A DNA stretch of 64,000 nt. Origin: an uncultured Clostridiaceae bacterium (lineage in GTDB: Bacteria > Bacillota > Clostridia > Clostridiales > Clostridiaceae). The position numbers and the translations under genes were made by a program. Where the stretch lies: the NCBI GenBank assembly GCA_946405135.1, contig CAMJGD010000011.1, forward strand, positions 45,343-109,342. Reading direction: 5' to 3'. This document shows, in pieces, positions 38,640 to 47,335 of the stretch; positions within the stretch are counted from its first letter, which is position 1, and every line of letters begins with the position of its first letter. The notes under the pieces were generated by a model. That model was given only the letters and a program-made list of their open reading frames with translations, had not been told where the DNA came from and made no database searches.

Positions 38640-38667
38640 TTGACAGTTAATTAAATAATATTATAAT
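38640..38667 (+). promoter_or_regulatory. Strong sigma-A promoter of the T-box/valS transcript
   Basis: Consensus -35 TTGACA (38640-38645), 16-base spacer, consensus -10 TATAAT (38662-38667). Confidence 0.8.
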
Positions 38668-38689
38668 AAGAGTATATAAATTTAATAAA

Positions 38690-38917
38690 TAAGGCTATGA
38701 GAAAGAGGAGTAGAGATTAAAGTGCTTTACAGAGAATAGGTTTTAAGCTGAAAGACCTTAGGCGGCTTTATCTTGAAGGTAGCTTTCGAGCTCCTTTACT
38801 GAAGTTTTAGTAGGTAGAGGCGGTGTTCTTACCGTTATGTGTATAAGAGCCCATTATATGTGGGAAAAAAGGTGGTACCGCGAGTCTTCGTCCTTTTATG
38901 GAGAAGGCTCTTTTTTA
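38690..38917 (+). ncRNA. T-box leader of valS
   Basis: The T-box core GGTGGTACCGCG is at 38871-38882. Upstream is stem I, with GAGTAGAGATTAAAG and the GCTGAAAG element. The terminator pairs GAGTCTTCGTCC (38882 onward) with GGAGAAGGCTC, followed by TTTTTT at 38911. Uncharged tRNA would favour the antiterminator and raise valS expression. The specifier was not assigned with certainty: GTA (Val) occurs at the right place in GAAGGTAGCTTTC, but the frame is not provable by eye. Confidence 0.93.
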
Positions 38918-38985
38918 TTTTATTTTTAAAGTATAAAACAGAGTACTTTATATAAGGACATATTGATAAAACAGGAGGTAATTTA

Positions 38986-41628
38986 ATGGAAGAAAAAATG
39001 AATATATCAACCACGTACAATCCAAAGGAATTTGAAGAAAGAATTTATCACACTTGGGAAGAGAAAGGTTATTTTACACCAAAAGTAGATAGTAATAAAA
39101 AGCCCTATACTATAATCATGCCGCCTCCAAATATAACAGGTAAGCTTCATCTAGGTCATGCTCTTGATAATACTTTACAGGATATGATAATCAGAGTAAA
39201 AAGAATGCAGGGCTACAGTACTTTATGGCTTCCAGGAGAAGATCATGCTAGTATAGCCACAGAAGTTAAGGTGGAAAATGAACTGCTAAAGCAGGGACTA
39301 AAGAAGAAAGAAATGGGAAGAGAAGCTTTTCTAGATAAAGTTTGGGAATGGACAGATGAATATAGAGATAGAATAAGAAAGCAATTAAAGAAAATGGGAT
39401 GTTCTGCTGACTTTACCAGAGAAAGTTTTACTATGGATGAAAACTTAAGTAAGGCAGTTAGGCATGTATTTGTAAAGCTATATGAGGAAGGCCTTATATA
39501 CCAAGGAAATAGAATAACTAACTGGTGTCCTAAATGTATGACTGCTTTATCTGATGCTGAAATTGAATATGAAGAGCAGCAAGGAAACTTCTGGCATATA
39601 AAGTATCCAGTAGTTAATAGCGATGAATACCTTGAAATAGCTACTACAAGACCAGAAACCATGCTAGGAGATACTGCAGTAGCTGTTAACCCTAAAGATG
39701 AAAGATATGCTCATCTAGTTGGAAAGACTCTTTTGCTTCCATTAACTGATAGAGAAATTCCTATAGTTGCTGATGACTATGTAGATATGGAATTTGGAAC
39801 TGGAGCTGTTAAGATAACTCCTGCCCATGACCCTAATGACTATGAAGTAGGAAAGAGGCATAACCTTCCTCAAATAAGGATTATGGATGATAAGGGAACC
39901 ATAAATGAATTAGGTGGAAAATATGCAGGACTTGACAGATATGAAGCAAGGAAAGCTATGGTTAAAGACTTAGAGGAACAAGGATATCTTGTTAAGATTA
40001 AGCCTCATGTTCATAATGTGGGCTGCCATGATAGATGCGGTACTGTAGTAGAACCAATAATATCTAAACAATGGTATGTAAAGATGGAATCCCTTGCAAA
40101 ACCTGCTATAGAAGCAGTAAAAATCAAAAAGACAAAGTTTATACCAGAAAGATTTGAAAAAGTATATTTTAACTGGATGGAAAACATTCAAGACTGGTGT
40201 ATATCAAGGCAGCTCTGGTGGGGTCATAGAATTCCTGTTTGGTATTGTGAATGTGGAGAAATAATAGTTTCAGAAGAAGCTCCTAAATGCTGTAGTAAAT
40301 GTGGAAGCAATAAATTAAAGCAGGATGATGATGTACTAGATACCTGGTTTAGTTCAGCTTTGTGGCCATTTTCTACTTTAGGCTGGCCAGAGGAAACCCA
40401 GGATTTAAAATATTTTTATCCTACCAATACTCTAGTTACAGGATATGACATAATATTTTTCTGGGTAGCAAGAATGATATTCTCAGGGCTTCATAATATG
40501 GAAGAGACACCTTTTGATACAGTATTTATTCATGGTATCGTTAGAGACTCTGAAGGCAAAAAGATGTCTAAGTCCCTTGGAAATGGAGTAGATCCTCTTG
40601 AAGTAATAGATAGTTATGGTGCAGATGCTTTAAGATTTATGCTTGTAACAGGTAATGCTCCAGGAAATGATATAAGATTTTCAGAAGAAAAAGTTGAAGC
40701 AGCTAGAAACTTTGCTAATAAGATATGGAATGCTTCAAGATTTGTAATGATGAATCTTGACAAAGAATTAATGGATAAATATAAAAACTGCAAAGAATAT
40801 ACTTTAGCAGACAGATGGATATTATCAAGACTTAACACTTTGGTAAATGAAGTTACAGATAATATTGATAAATTTGAACTTGGTATAGCACTACAAAAAA
40901 TATATGATTTCATGTGGACAGAGTTCTGTGATTGGTATATAGAACTATCAAAGCCTGTTCTTTATGGAGAAGATGAAAAGCAAAAAGGAATAACTTATAA
41001 CATATTAAACAAAGTTCTTATTACAGGACTACAGCTTTTACATCCAGTAATGCCATTTATCACTGAAGAAATATATACTCATTTAGAAACAGAGTATGAA
41101 TCTATAACTATATCAAAATGGCCTGAATATGATGAAGCTTTAAAAGATTTAACTGCAGAAGAACATATGGAATTTATAATAGAAGCTATAAAAGCTTTAA
41201 GAAATTTAAGAGCGGAAATGAATGTACCAAATTCAAGAAAAGCAAAGGTTATTATATATGCGGCTGAAAATGCAAGAAAAGCCTTTGAAAGCGGATCACT
41301 TTATTTTGAAAAGCTAGCTTCTGCTTCAGAAGTTGAGTTTATAGAAACTAAAGACAATCTGCCTGAAAATCTTGTTTCTATAGTAGTTAAAGGCGGAGAG
41401 CTATTTATGCCTCTTCTTGACCTAGTTGATAAAGAAAAAGAACTTGAAAGATTAAATAAAGAAAAAGAAAAGTTAGAATCAGAAATAAGCAGAGTAGAAA
41501 AGAAATTAAACAATGAAAACTTTGTTAAGAAGGCACCAGAAGCTGTTGTAGCAGAAGAAAGAGCAAAAGGAGAAAATTATAAATCTATGCTTGATGCTGT
41601 GTTAAGCAGAATAGAAAATTTAAAATAA
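38986..41628 (+). CDS. valS: Valyl-tRNA synthetase
   Basis: Class I synthetase charging tRNA-Val. HIGH-type motif [14 protein letters not shown] (H55-H58) and KMSKS at 526-530. Editing domain with [15 protein letters not shown] and [20 protein letters not shown] zinc-ribbon-like CECG...CCSKCG in the catalytic insertion. C-terminal coiled coil from about 815 ([19 protein letters not shown]). 880 residues, normal. AGGAGGT six bases before ATG. Controlled by the T-box leader; folC follows at nine bases. Confidence 0.98.
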   Translation: MEEKMNISTTYNPKEFEERIYHTWEEKGYFTPKVDSNKKPYTIIMPPPNITGKLHLGHALDNTLQDMIIRVKRMQGYSTLWLPGEDHASIATEVKVENELLKQGLKKKEMGREAFLDKVWEWTDEYRDRIRKQLKKMGCSADFTRESFTMDENLSKAVRHVFVKLYEEGLIYQGNRITNWCPKCMTALSDAEIEYEEQQGNFWHIKYPVVNSDEYLEIATTRPETMLGDTAVAVNPKDERYAHLVGKTLLLPLTDREIPIVADDYVDMEFGTGAVKITPAHDPNDYEVGKRHNLPQIRIMDDKGTINELGGKYAGLDRYEARKAMVKDLEEQGYLVKIKPHVHNVGCHDRCGTVVEPIISKQWYVKMESLAKPAIEAVKIKKTKFIPERFEKVYFNWMENIQDWCISRQLWWGHRIPVWYCECGEIIVSEEAPKCCSKCGSNKLKQDDDVLDTWFSSALWPFSTLGWPEETQDLKYFYPTNTLVTGYDIIFFWVARMIFSGLHNMEETPFDTVFIHGIVRDSEGKKMSKSLGNGVDPLEVIDSYGADALRFMLVTGNAPGNDIRFSEEKVEAARNFANKIWNASRFVMMNLDKELMDKYKNCKEYTLADRWILSRLNTLVNEVTDNIDKFELGIALQKIYDFMWTEFCDWYIELSKPVLYGEDEKQKGITYNILNKVLITGLQLLHPVMPFITEEIYTHLETEYESITISKWPEYDEALKDLTAEEHMEFIIEAIKALRNLRAEMNVPNSRKAKVIIYAAENARKAFESGSLYFEKLASASEVEFIETKDNLPENLVSIVVKGGELFMPLLDLVDKEKELERLNKEKEKLESEISRVEKKLNNENFVKKAPEAVVAEERAKGENYKSMLDAVLSRIENLK

Positions 41629-41637
41629 GGTGATAAA

Positions 41638-42948
41638 ATGAATTACAAAGAAGCCATGAAGTATATAACTAATACAGCTAAATTTGGCAGTAATTATGGC
41701 TTATCAAGGACAGAAAAGATTTTAGAAATCTTAGGTAATCCTCATAAAAAAATAAAGACAATTCATATAGCAGGCACTAATGGCAAAGGCTCTACTACAG
41801 CTATGATTAACAGCATACTCTGTGAAGCTGGATTCAAGGTGGGGATGTATACTTCCCCTTACCTTGAAGAATTTGAAGAAAGAATACAGATAAGTAATAA
41901 CAATATTCCAAAGAATGAATTAGCTAAAGTAGTTACAGAAGTTTCTAAAGCAGTAGAAGAAGTTATAAGCCTGGGGTATGATCATCCCACAGAATTTGAA
42001 ATAATAACTTGTGCTATGTTTCTTTATTTTTACAAAGAAAAGGTGGATTATGCTGTAATTGAAGTTGGCCTTGGAGGAAGACTGGATTCTACCAATGTTA
42101 TATGTCCTCTTTTAAGTGTGATTACTTCCATAAGCTATGATCATATGAATATACTTGGAAACAGCTTAGAAGAAATAGCTAGAGAAAAAGCAGGAATTAT
42201 AAAGGAAAATGTACCAGTTATACTTTATCCTCAAAAGCAAGAAGCTTTTAAAGAGATAGAAAAAAAATCTAAAGAGATGCATAGTGAGCTTATTTTAGTA
42301 AAAGATGAAGATGCAGCATTGCTAGATTCTTTTGAAAAAGATTCAAAGGTATATCAAAACATTAAAGTTAAAACTTTTAGCAATGAATATAGCATTGAAT
42401 TGTCTCTGCTTGGAAAGCATCAGCTGCTAAATTGTGCTGTGGCTTTAAATGCTGTAGAGAAGCTATGCAATATAGATAATATAAGCATTAAAGAAGAAGT
42501 GATTAAAGCTGCTTTAAAAAAAGTAATATGGCCAGGCAGGCTGGAGGTCATGAGCCTTAAACCTAAAATAGTTATAGATGGTGCCCATAACATAGATGGA
42601 ATTTCTATGCTTAAAGAAAATGTAAATCAATATTTTACATATAATAAGCTGATTTTAATACTTGGCATACTTGCAGATAAGCAAGTAGAAGATATGATTA
42701 AAACCATAGTGCCTTTAGGGGAAAAAGTTATAGCGGTAACTCCTCATAGTGAAAGAGCTGAATTAGCAGAAAAGCTTAAAGAGCATATTGTAAAATATAA
42801 TACTCACTGTGAAGTTATTGAAGATTATAAAGAAGCTTTTGAAAAGGCTCTTGAGTATTGTGAAGAGGATGATTTGCTCCTTATATCAGGATCACTTTAT
42901 ATGATAGGTGACATGAGAAAGATAATAAAAAAGCATCTAAATAAATAA
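41638..42948 (+). CDS. folC: Folylpolyglutamate synthase / dihydrofolate synthase
   Basis: Mur-ligase-family enzyme that adds glutamate to folates. P-loop HIAGTNGKGSTTAMI (about residues 42-56), YTSPYLEEFEERIQI, GLGGRLDSTNV, ITSISYDHMNILG, REKAGIIKE and the C-terminal domain with VIDGAHNIDGI. 436 residues. It shares the T-box transcript with valS, as often in clostridia. Its last codons form the left arm of a 23-base-pair hairpin. Confidence 0.96.
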   Translation: MNYKEAMKYITNTAKFGSNYGLSRTEKILEILGNPHKKIKTIHIAGTNGKGSTTAMINSILCEAGFKVGMYTSPYLEEFEERIQISNNNIPKNELAKVVTEVSKAVEEVISLGYDHPTEFEIITCAMFLYFYKEKVDYAVIEVGLGGRLDSTNVICPLLSVITSISYDHMNILGNSLEEIAREKAGIIKENVPVILYPQKQEAFKEIEKKSKEMHSELILVKDEDAALLDSFEKDSKVYQNIKVKTFSNEYSIELSLLGKHQLLNCAVALNAVEKLCNIDNISIKEEVIKAALKKVIWPGRLEVMSLKPKIVIDGAHNIDGISMLKENVNQYFTYNKLILILGILADKQVEDMIKTIVPLGEKVIAVTPHSERAELAEKLKEHIVKYNTHCEVIEDYKEAFEKALEYCEEDDLLLISGSLYMIGDMRKIIKKHLNK

Positions 42949-42984
42949 GAAGTAGAGTAATTCTACTTCTTATTTATTTAGATG
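42934..42984. terminator. Perfect 23-base-pair bidirectional hairpin at the folC/TSCPD junction
   Basis: 42934-42956 is exactly complementary to 42962-42984 with a five-base loop. Each arm contains the last codons and stop of one of the two convergent genes. Both flanks are only moderately T-rich, so termination relies on the very stable stem. Confidence 0.85.
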
Positions 42985-43219
42985 AAAATTTTTCTAAAGC
43001 TATAGATAGCTGATCAGGGCAAGAGGTAGATTTTGTACCGCATTTTATACCTTTAAGCCTTTTTACAGCTTCATTTACTTCCATACCTTCTATAAGTTTT
43101 GAAATACCCAAAAGGTTTCCAGGGCATCCTCCTTCAAATTGTACATTCATAACTTTATTGTCTACCACATCAAAAATTATTTTTTTAGAACAAACGCCCT
43201 TAGGCTCATAACTATACAT
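42974..43219 (-). CDS. TSCPD-domain protein (TIGR03905 type)
   Basis: 81 residues with conserved cysteines: EPKGVCSKKI, FEGGCPGNLLGI and GIKCGTKSTSCPDQLSIALE, the last holding the TSCPD box that names the family. The domain resembles the C-terminal Cys-rich part of some class II ribonucleotide reductases; stand-alone function unknown, perhaps metal binding. I place the start at ATG 43219, because GGGG lies seven bases upstream. ATG 43225 would leave no spacing, and further upstream frame is hydrophobic junk. Confidence 0.85.
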   Translation of the reverse strand: MYSYEPKGVCSKKIIFDVVDNKVMNVQFEGGCPGNLLGISKLIEGMEVNEAVKRLKGIKCGTKSTSCPDQLSIALEKFSSK

Positions 43220-43417
43220 GTCCATTCCCCTTTCGTTAAGTATTAATAGGATAACAATATTAATTATAATATATATCTTATAATTAATAAACAAGTAGAG
43301 TGATTATAAGAGCTTATAAAAAAATAATATAAATCATGTCCATATGTGGTCTATTACATATAATGATTATATAGCAAAGTCAAGGAGGGAGATTCTACAA
43401 AAATTAGTAGAGAGTGT

Positions 43418-44302
43418 ATGGACTATTTATATATCTGTAATACAGGTTCTGATTGTATCTCAAAAATAAGATTGGATAATCATCTTCAAAAGAAAATTCC
43501 ATTAAAAGCCTCCGATACCAAGGCAGGTCCTCATGGTATATGCCTTTGGAAAAGCGATATTATAGTAGCCAATAGTTATAGCAACAGTATTTCTAAAATA
43601 GATATAATTGAAGATAGGGAAGTAGACACTTTTTATATAGGTGTTCACTGCAATGATGTAGCAGTATACAATAATTTAGCCTATATAGTTTGTGGAGAGT
43701 CCAATGGTCTTGTAATATTTGATCTTTATACAGATAAAATTATCAGGGAAATACCTTGTGAAAATATGCCTCACAGCATAAATATTTATAATGAAGCTGG
43801 AATAGGGGTAATAGCTAACATGGGCAATGATAGCATATCCTTAATTGATTGCAAAAGAAACGATCTTATTAAGAACATAAGAACAGGCCACTATCCTACT
43901 AAAGCAATGATAATAGATGAAGGCGAACATATATTAGTATGTGAAAGCAATATAGGACTTGATATTAATGGTAGGGTAGCCATCTTTTCTCTAGCTAAAG
44001 GTAAACTTTTATCGTCTATAGAGGTTGGTAAATCTCCAGTAGATGTTTACTACGATAGTAAATACAAGTTATGCTATGTATCGAATTTTATTGAAGGAAC
44101 TTTGAGCATAATTGATTTAATACAAGAGGAAGAGATCAATAGAGTGTATATAGGAGGTATGCCTAGAGGTATAGTAAAATACAAAAACTCTATTTATATA
44201 GGGGACAATTATAGAAATAACTTGATAAGATATGATATTATAAGCAACAAAAAAATAGTCATACCCGTAGGAAAAGAACCTAACGGGATGACTATGGTTT
44301 GA
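43418..44302 (+). CDS. YncE/YVTN-type beta-propeller repeat protein
   Basis: 294 residues, six or seven repeats of about 42 residues with the pattern (I/V)D..(N)....I..G..P..(I/V), for example TGHYPTKAMIIDEGEHILV, VGKSPVDVYYDSKYKLCYV and IGGMPRGIVKYKNSIYIG. No signal peptide, so probably cytoplasmic or spore-associated. The start is doubtful: AAGGAGGGAG (43382-43391) is 27 bases before ATG 43418, and only AGAGAG is near. Its stop abuts the stop of the next gene with no gap. Confidence 0.8.
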   Translation: MDYLYICNTGSDCISKIRLDNHLQKKIPLKASDTKAGPHGICLWKSDIIVANSYSNSISKIDIIEDREVDTFYIGVHCNDVAVYNNLAYIVCGESNGLVIFDLYTDKIIREIPCENMPHSINIYNEAGIGVIANMGNDSISLIDCKRNDLIKNIRTGHYPTKAMIIDEGEHILVCESNIGLDINGRVAIFSLAKGKLLSSIEVGKSPVDVYYDSKYKLCYVSNFIEGTLSIIDLIQEEEINRVYIGGMPRGIVKYKNSIYIGDNYRNNLIRYDIISNKKIVIPVGKEPNGMTMV

Positions 44303-44830
44303 CTAACTGTTTATGATGAGCTGCATTATCTTATTGTAAATCTCTGAAGAATTTGTTTTCCATTTGTTGCAGATATTCATAGCCTGCTTGTTAGAGGCTA
44401 CGCTTACTTTTAGATCTATCAGTATTGAATCATTTTCAAGAGCCTTTAAGTTAACTATAAAATTATCTTTATCGTCTATAGTATAATCTGCTGTTAAGGA
44501 TAATTCATTTTTTATGTTTTCAATTCTATCTTTAATGTAATTATCTACTATTAAGATTTTAGCATTAGATATTCTATTTTTAAATAAGGTAAGAACTTTA
44601 TCACCTTTATCAGTTAAAAATAGTAACTTTTTATCATTTTTATTTTCATATCTTAAAAATCCAGAAGACACTAATTCTGTGATGTACTGCTGAAGCGTAA
44701 AATAATTTATAAAACCATTTTCTAAAATTATTTCGGTGAGTTGACCATTTGATATGGGCACTTTTATATTTTTTATTATATATAAGAGTAGTAATTTGTT
44801 TTCTGCTAATTCTAAAGTACTTTCGTACAT
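44303..44830 (-). CDS. DUF4364 family protein, winged-helix-like
   Basis: 175 residues. N-terminal ENKLLLLYIIKNIKVPISN and LTEIILENGFINYFTLQQYI form a predicted winged-helix segment with a long acidic/basic C-terminal beta domain. Found across clostridia, function unknown, possibly DNA binding. Start is ATG 44830 behind GGAGGGTG; an in-frame TTG 18 bases upstream lies inside that site. It is convergent with the propeller gene and shares its stop region. Confidence 0.8.
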   Translation of the reverse strand: MYESTLELAENKLLLLYIIKNIKVPISNGQLTEIILENGFINYFTLQQYITELVSSGFLRYENKNDKKLLFLTDKGDKVLTLFKNRISNAKILIVDNYIKDRIENIKNELSLTADYTIDDKDNFIVNLKALENDSILIDLKVSVASNKQAMNICNKWKTNSSEIYNKIMQLIINS

Positions 44831-44885
44831 TTTTTTCCCACCCTCCAAAATTATATGAAAGTATACTTATATATTATATCATAAA

Positions 44886-44910
44886 AAGCACCAAATTATA
44901 TTTGGTGCTT
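44886..44910 (-). terminator. Terminator of the SASP gene
   Basis: Ten-base-pair stem AAGCACCAAA / TTTGGTGCTT with a five-base loop; minus-strand TTTTAT follows. The stop codon of the SASP gene lies at its edge. Confidence 0.85.
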
Positions 44911-45151
44911 AAAATTTTTCGGGTTTTTTTCCATTAACTAATTCTTTTTCTGCCATAGTCATTAGTCTTCTTACCATCTGTCCTCCAACATTGCCGCAAT
45001 TTCTAGAGCTAACCTCTCCCCAGTAATCTTCTGAACCTTGGTGAACACCTAAATTTAGTTCTTCAGCTATTTCATACTTTAAATTATCTAAAGCTTTATG
45101 AGCATCCTTTACAAGTTGAGTGCGTCCATTTCCTGATTGACCTAAAGCCAT
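44909..45151 (-). CDS. Small acid-soluble spore protein, alpha/beta type
   Basis: 80 residues. The first conserved block is DAHKALDNLKYEIAEELN, which contains the GPR protease site region (EIAEE). The second block is NVGGQMVRRLMTMAEKEL. The insert HQGSEDYWGEVSSRNCG between them and the cysteine are typical of a clostridial subgroup. It coats spore DNA and protects it from UV. Direct evidence that the organism forms endospores. AAAGGAGGAG before ATG. Probably sigma-G dependent; I could not fix the promoter. Confidence 0.93.
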   Translation of the reverse strand: MALGQSGNGRTQLVKDAHKALDNLKYEIAEELNLGVHQGSEDYWGEVSSRNCGNVGGQMVRRLMTMAEKELVNGKKPEKF

Positions 45152-45325
45152 ATGTACTCCTCCTTTATAATCTTTATATTTCTTTACTATACAAAACCAT
45201 CTGGTTTTTGTTTATAATGTTTTATATAAATATTATTGGAAGATACTTATTTTATTATACCTGTAAAAGGGTGCCAATATATTCTTTAAACTATCAAGAA
45301 CTAGCCATTATAGGTATTAAAATTA

Positions 45326-45898
45326 TTATATTTTAACACCGTTAATAAAATACATTTCATCATTATCGATCATTGTATTTACATTAAAGTATTTAGACAT
45401 AATCTTTGATGTAATTTCAATTGCAGGTAGAACATGATTTTTCACAGATTCATTACGTGAATGAACACTATTGATTTTCTCCTTGCTTTGAGAATGAGCG
45501 ATAATTATTTTTCCATCTTTGTTTAGCAAATTTGAAATTTGCGTAAAAAGAGCTTCCTTATCTTCAAAATGAGGATATACAGAATATAAAATGGCATAAT
45601 CATAACCAGTTTCTTTAAATTTGAGTATATCATCATTTACAAAGGAAATTCTGTTATCTTTATATTTGGATTTTGCAACAGCAATCATATTTTCAGAAAT
45701 ATCTATAGCAGTTATTTTGCTTGGATTAGTTTGCAAAAGATATTCTAGCATAACTCCTGTACCTGTACCAATATCTATTATTTTAGAGCTGTCTTTAATT
45801 TTAGATAACTCCATAATCTTTTCTAATTTTTTAACTTCATGATGACACATTTCATCCCATTGAGAAGCAAGGTTATTAAAAAATTCTCTGTTATCCAT
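45326..45898 (-). CDS. SAM-dependent class I methyltransferase
   Basis: 190 residues. Motif I is IIDIGTGTGVMLEYL, the acidic post-I residue is in ITAIDISENMIAVAK, and motif IV is YDYAILYSVYPHF. N-terminal NREFFNNLASQWDEMCHHE is common to small-molecule methylases of the UbiE-like type. Substrate unknown. Its start overlaps the upstream ECF S-component gene by eight bases, so the two are translationally coupled and probably act on the same small molecule (inference). Confidence 0.85.
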   Translation of the reverse strand: MDNREFFNNLASQWDEMCHHEVKKLEKIMELSKIKDSSKIIDIGTGTGVMLEYLLQTNPSKITAIDISENMIAVAKSKYKDNRISFVNDDILKFKETGYDYAILYSVYPHFEDKEALFTQISNLLNKDGKIIIAHSQSKEKINSVHSRNESVKNHVLPAIEITSKIMSKYFNVNTMIDNDEMYFINGVKI

Positions 45899-46418
45899 TG
45901 ATAGTGGACTCCTTTTGATATTTTTCTACTGTTTTAACAACTATAGGAATTAGTATTAACTGAATGATTATCCCCCAAATTGGCTTAACAAAGGATGCAG
46001 TAATAAACATTTTAAGTGCATAAGGCTTTCCAGCCATTGAAAGTAAAATATAATTAGCTATTCCAGATATTAATCTTCCAATCAGCATTGAAATTATCAA
46101 AGAAATAATAAGGTTTACATTTTTCTTTTTGTACAAGTAGCCAGTAATAAAGCCATAGGCAGTAAGCTCTAAAGCCATTGCTACTGCAATAGGATATATA
46201 GGCGGCATACCTGTAAGCACTGAATTTAAAAATGGAGTTATAAATCCTACTATTGCACCATACCTTTCTCCAAGAATGAATCCACATAATAAAACAGGGA
46301 TATGCATAGGAAGAAATATTGGTCCTCCCATACCAATTCGATGAAAAGCAAATGGAAGGATAAGTCCTAATGCAATAAATAAACTTGCTTTCACCATTTC
46401 ATTTGTTTTGACCTTCAT
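45891..46418 (-). CDS. ECF transporter substrate-binding S component
   Basis: 175-residue membrane protein with about six hydrophobic helices. The opening TNEMVKASLFIALGLILPF is the S-component N-terminus that docks on EcfT. FLPMHIPVLLCGFILG and PFLNSVLTGMPPIYP are conserved in a subgroup that includes cobamide or lower-ligand precursor transporters (CblT-like), but the vitamin is not certain. It needs the shared EcfA/EcfT module, absent from this window. GAGGAGG before ATG. An inverted repeat lies 32 bases upstream. Confidence 0.85.
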   Translation of the reverse strand: MKVKTNEMVKASLFIALGLILPFAFHRIGMGGPIFLPMHIPVLLCGFILGERYGAIVGFITPFLNSVLTGMPPIYPIAVAMALELTAYGFITGYLYKKKNVNLIISLIISMLIGRLISGIANYILLSMAGKPYALKMFITASFVKPIWGIIIQLILIPIVVKTVEKYQKESTING

Positions 46419-46449
46419 TAAAAAACCTCCTCAAATAATTTGATTATAT

Positions 46450-46472
46450 ATAACAGCTTGTCCAACTGTTAT
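46450..46472. promoter_or_regulatory. Inverted repeat upstream of the ECF S-component gene
   Basis: ATAACAGC (46450-46457) faces ACTGTTAT (46465-46472), seven of eight bases paired, with seven between. No T-run follows on either side. A possible repressor site. Confidence 0.4.
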
Positions 46473-46655
46473 TTGAAAATTTATATAAAAGTAGAATGGA
46501 ATTAACATTTTAATATCTTAAAATCCTTCAAAAACCATATATTGGCAAAACATGACAATGCCAAAATATAAAAAAATTGGGTGAATTATATTCAATGAAT
46601 ATTATACTACAAAATAATGAAAATGAAAATCGTTTGATGGCTTTGCAGGTTAAAA

Positions 46656-47081
46656 ATGGTTTTGGGTATAAATTATAGATTTGAACTAGATGAAGAATCA
46701 GAAGGAACACAGAAATTTTTTGGGATTTTGTGTCCTTGGATTGAAGCTCTAATAAATGGATATACTGTAGTAATTAATGAACTTGACATGAGACTTCATA
46801 CGCTTTTAGTTAAAAAGCTCATAGAAATGTTTTTAGATTCAAATATTAACAAAAATAATGCTCAATTGATTTTTTCAACCCATGATACTAATCTTCTTGA
46901 TTCAAACTTATTAAGACGAGACCAAATATGGTTTACTGAAAAAAAAGAAGATAAAAGTACAGATTTATATTCTTTATATGACTTTGGCGGCGTAAGGAAA
47001 AATATAAGCATAGAAAAAGGATATCTCCAAGGGAAATATGGAGCTATTCCAGTATTAAAAGGTGATTGGCTATGGGATTAA
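46656..47081 (+). pseudogene. 5'-truncated AAA-family ATPase (abortive-infection type) remnant
   Basis: Encodes only the C-terminal third (about 140 residues) of an AAA_21-type ATPase. It has the signature motif EESEGTQKFF, a Walker B where the normal acidic residue is changed (VVINELDMRLH, N in place of D), and the switch histidine in IFSTHDTNLLD. The tail RRDQIWFTEKK and GKYGAIPVL match the family end. Upstream frames are closed, so Walker A and the N-terminal part are gone. Its partner gene (RloB type in such pairs) is also absent. Treated as a decaying defence gene. Confidence 0.8.
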
Positions 47082-47087
47082 ATTTCG

Positions 47088-47123
47088 ATAACCATTTTAT
47101 TAAGTTAAGATGGTTATTTTTTG
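47088..47123 (+). terminator. Terminator after the ATPase remnant
   Basis: ATAACCAT (47088-47095) with ATGGTTAT (47110-47117), 14-base loop, then TTTTTTG. Confidence 0.7.
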
Positions 47124-47335
47124 TATACGAGCATATAAATGCGAGTGTATGGAGAATAATGAAAGAAAATAAAATAAATTGGGAAAATTTATAAAATTAT
47201 GTCTCCAATTATGGGAAATGGTGGTATAATTAAAGATAACAATGTATATAAAATAAAAAATACAGTGTGATTATACGGCTTTAGTATTTTCAATGATAAA
47301 TGCTTATTAAGCAAAATTTAATTGGAGGGAAATGC

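Noticed and set aside
46054..46287. 77-codon minus-strand frame inside the ECF S-component gene
   Set aside because: Fully overlaps the S-component in another frame, with no ribosome site and an unusual Trp/Tyr/Cys-rich translation; a shadow.
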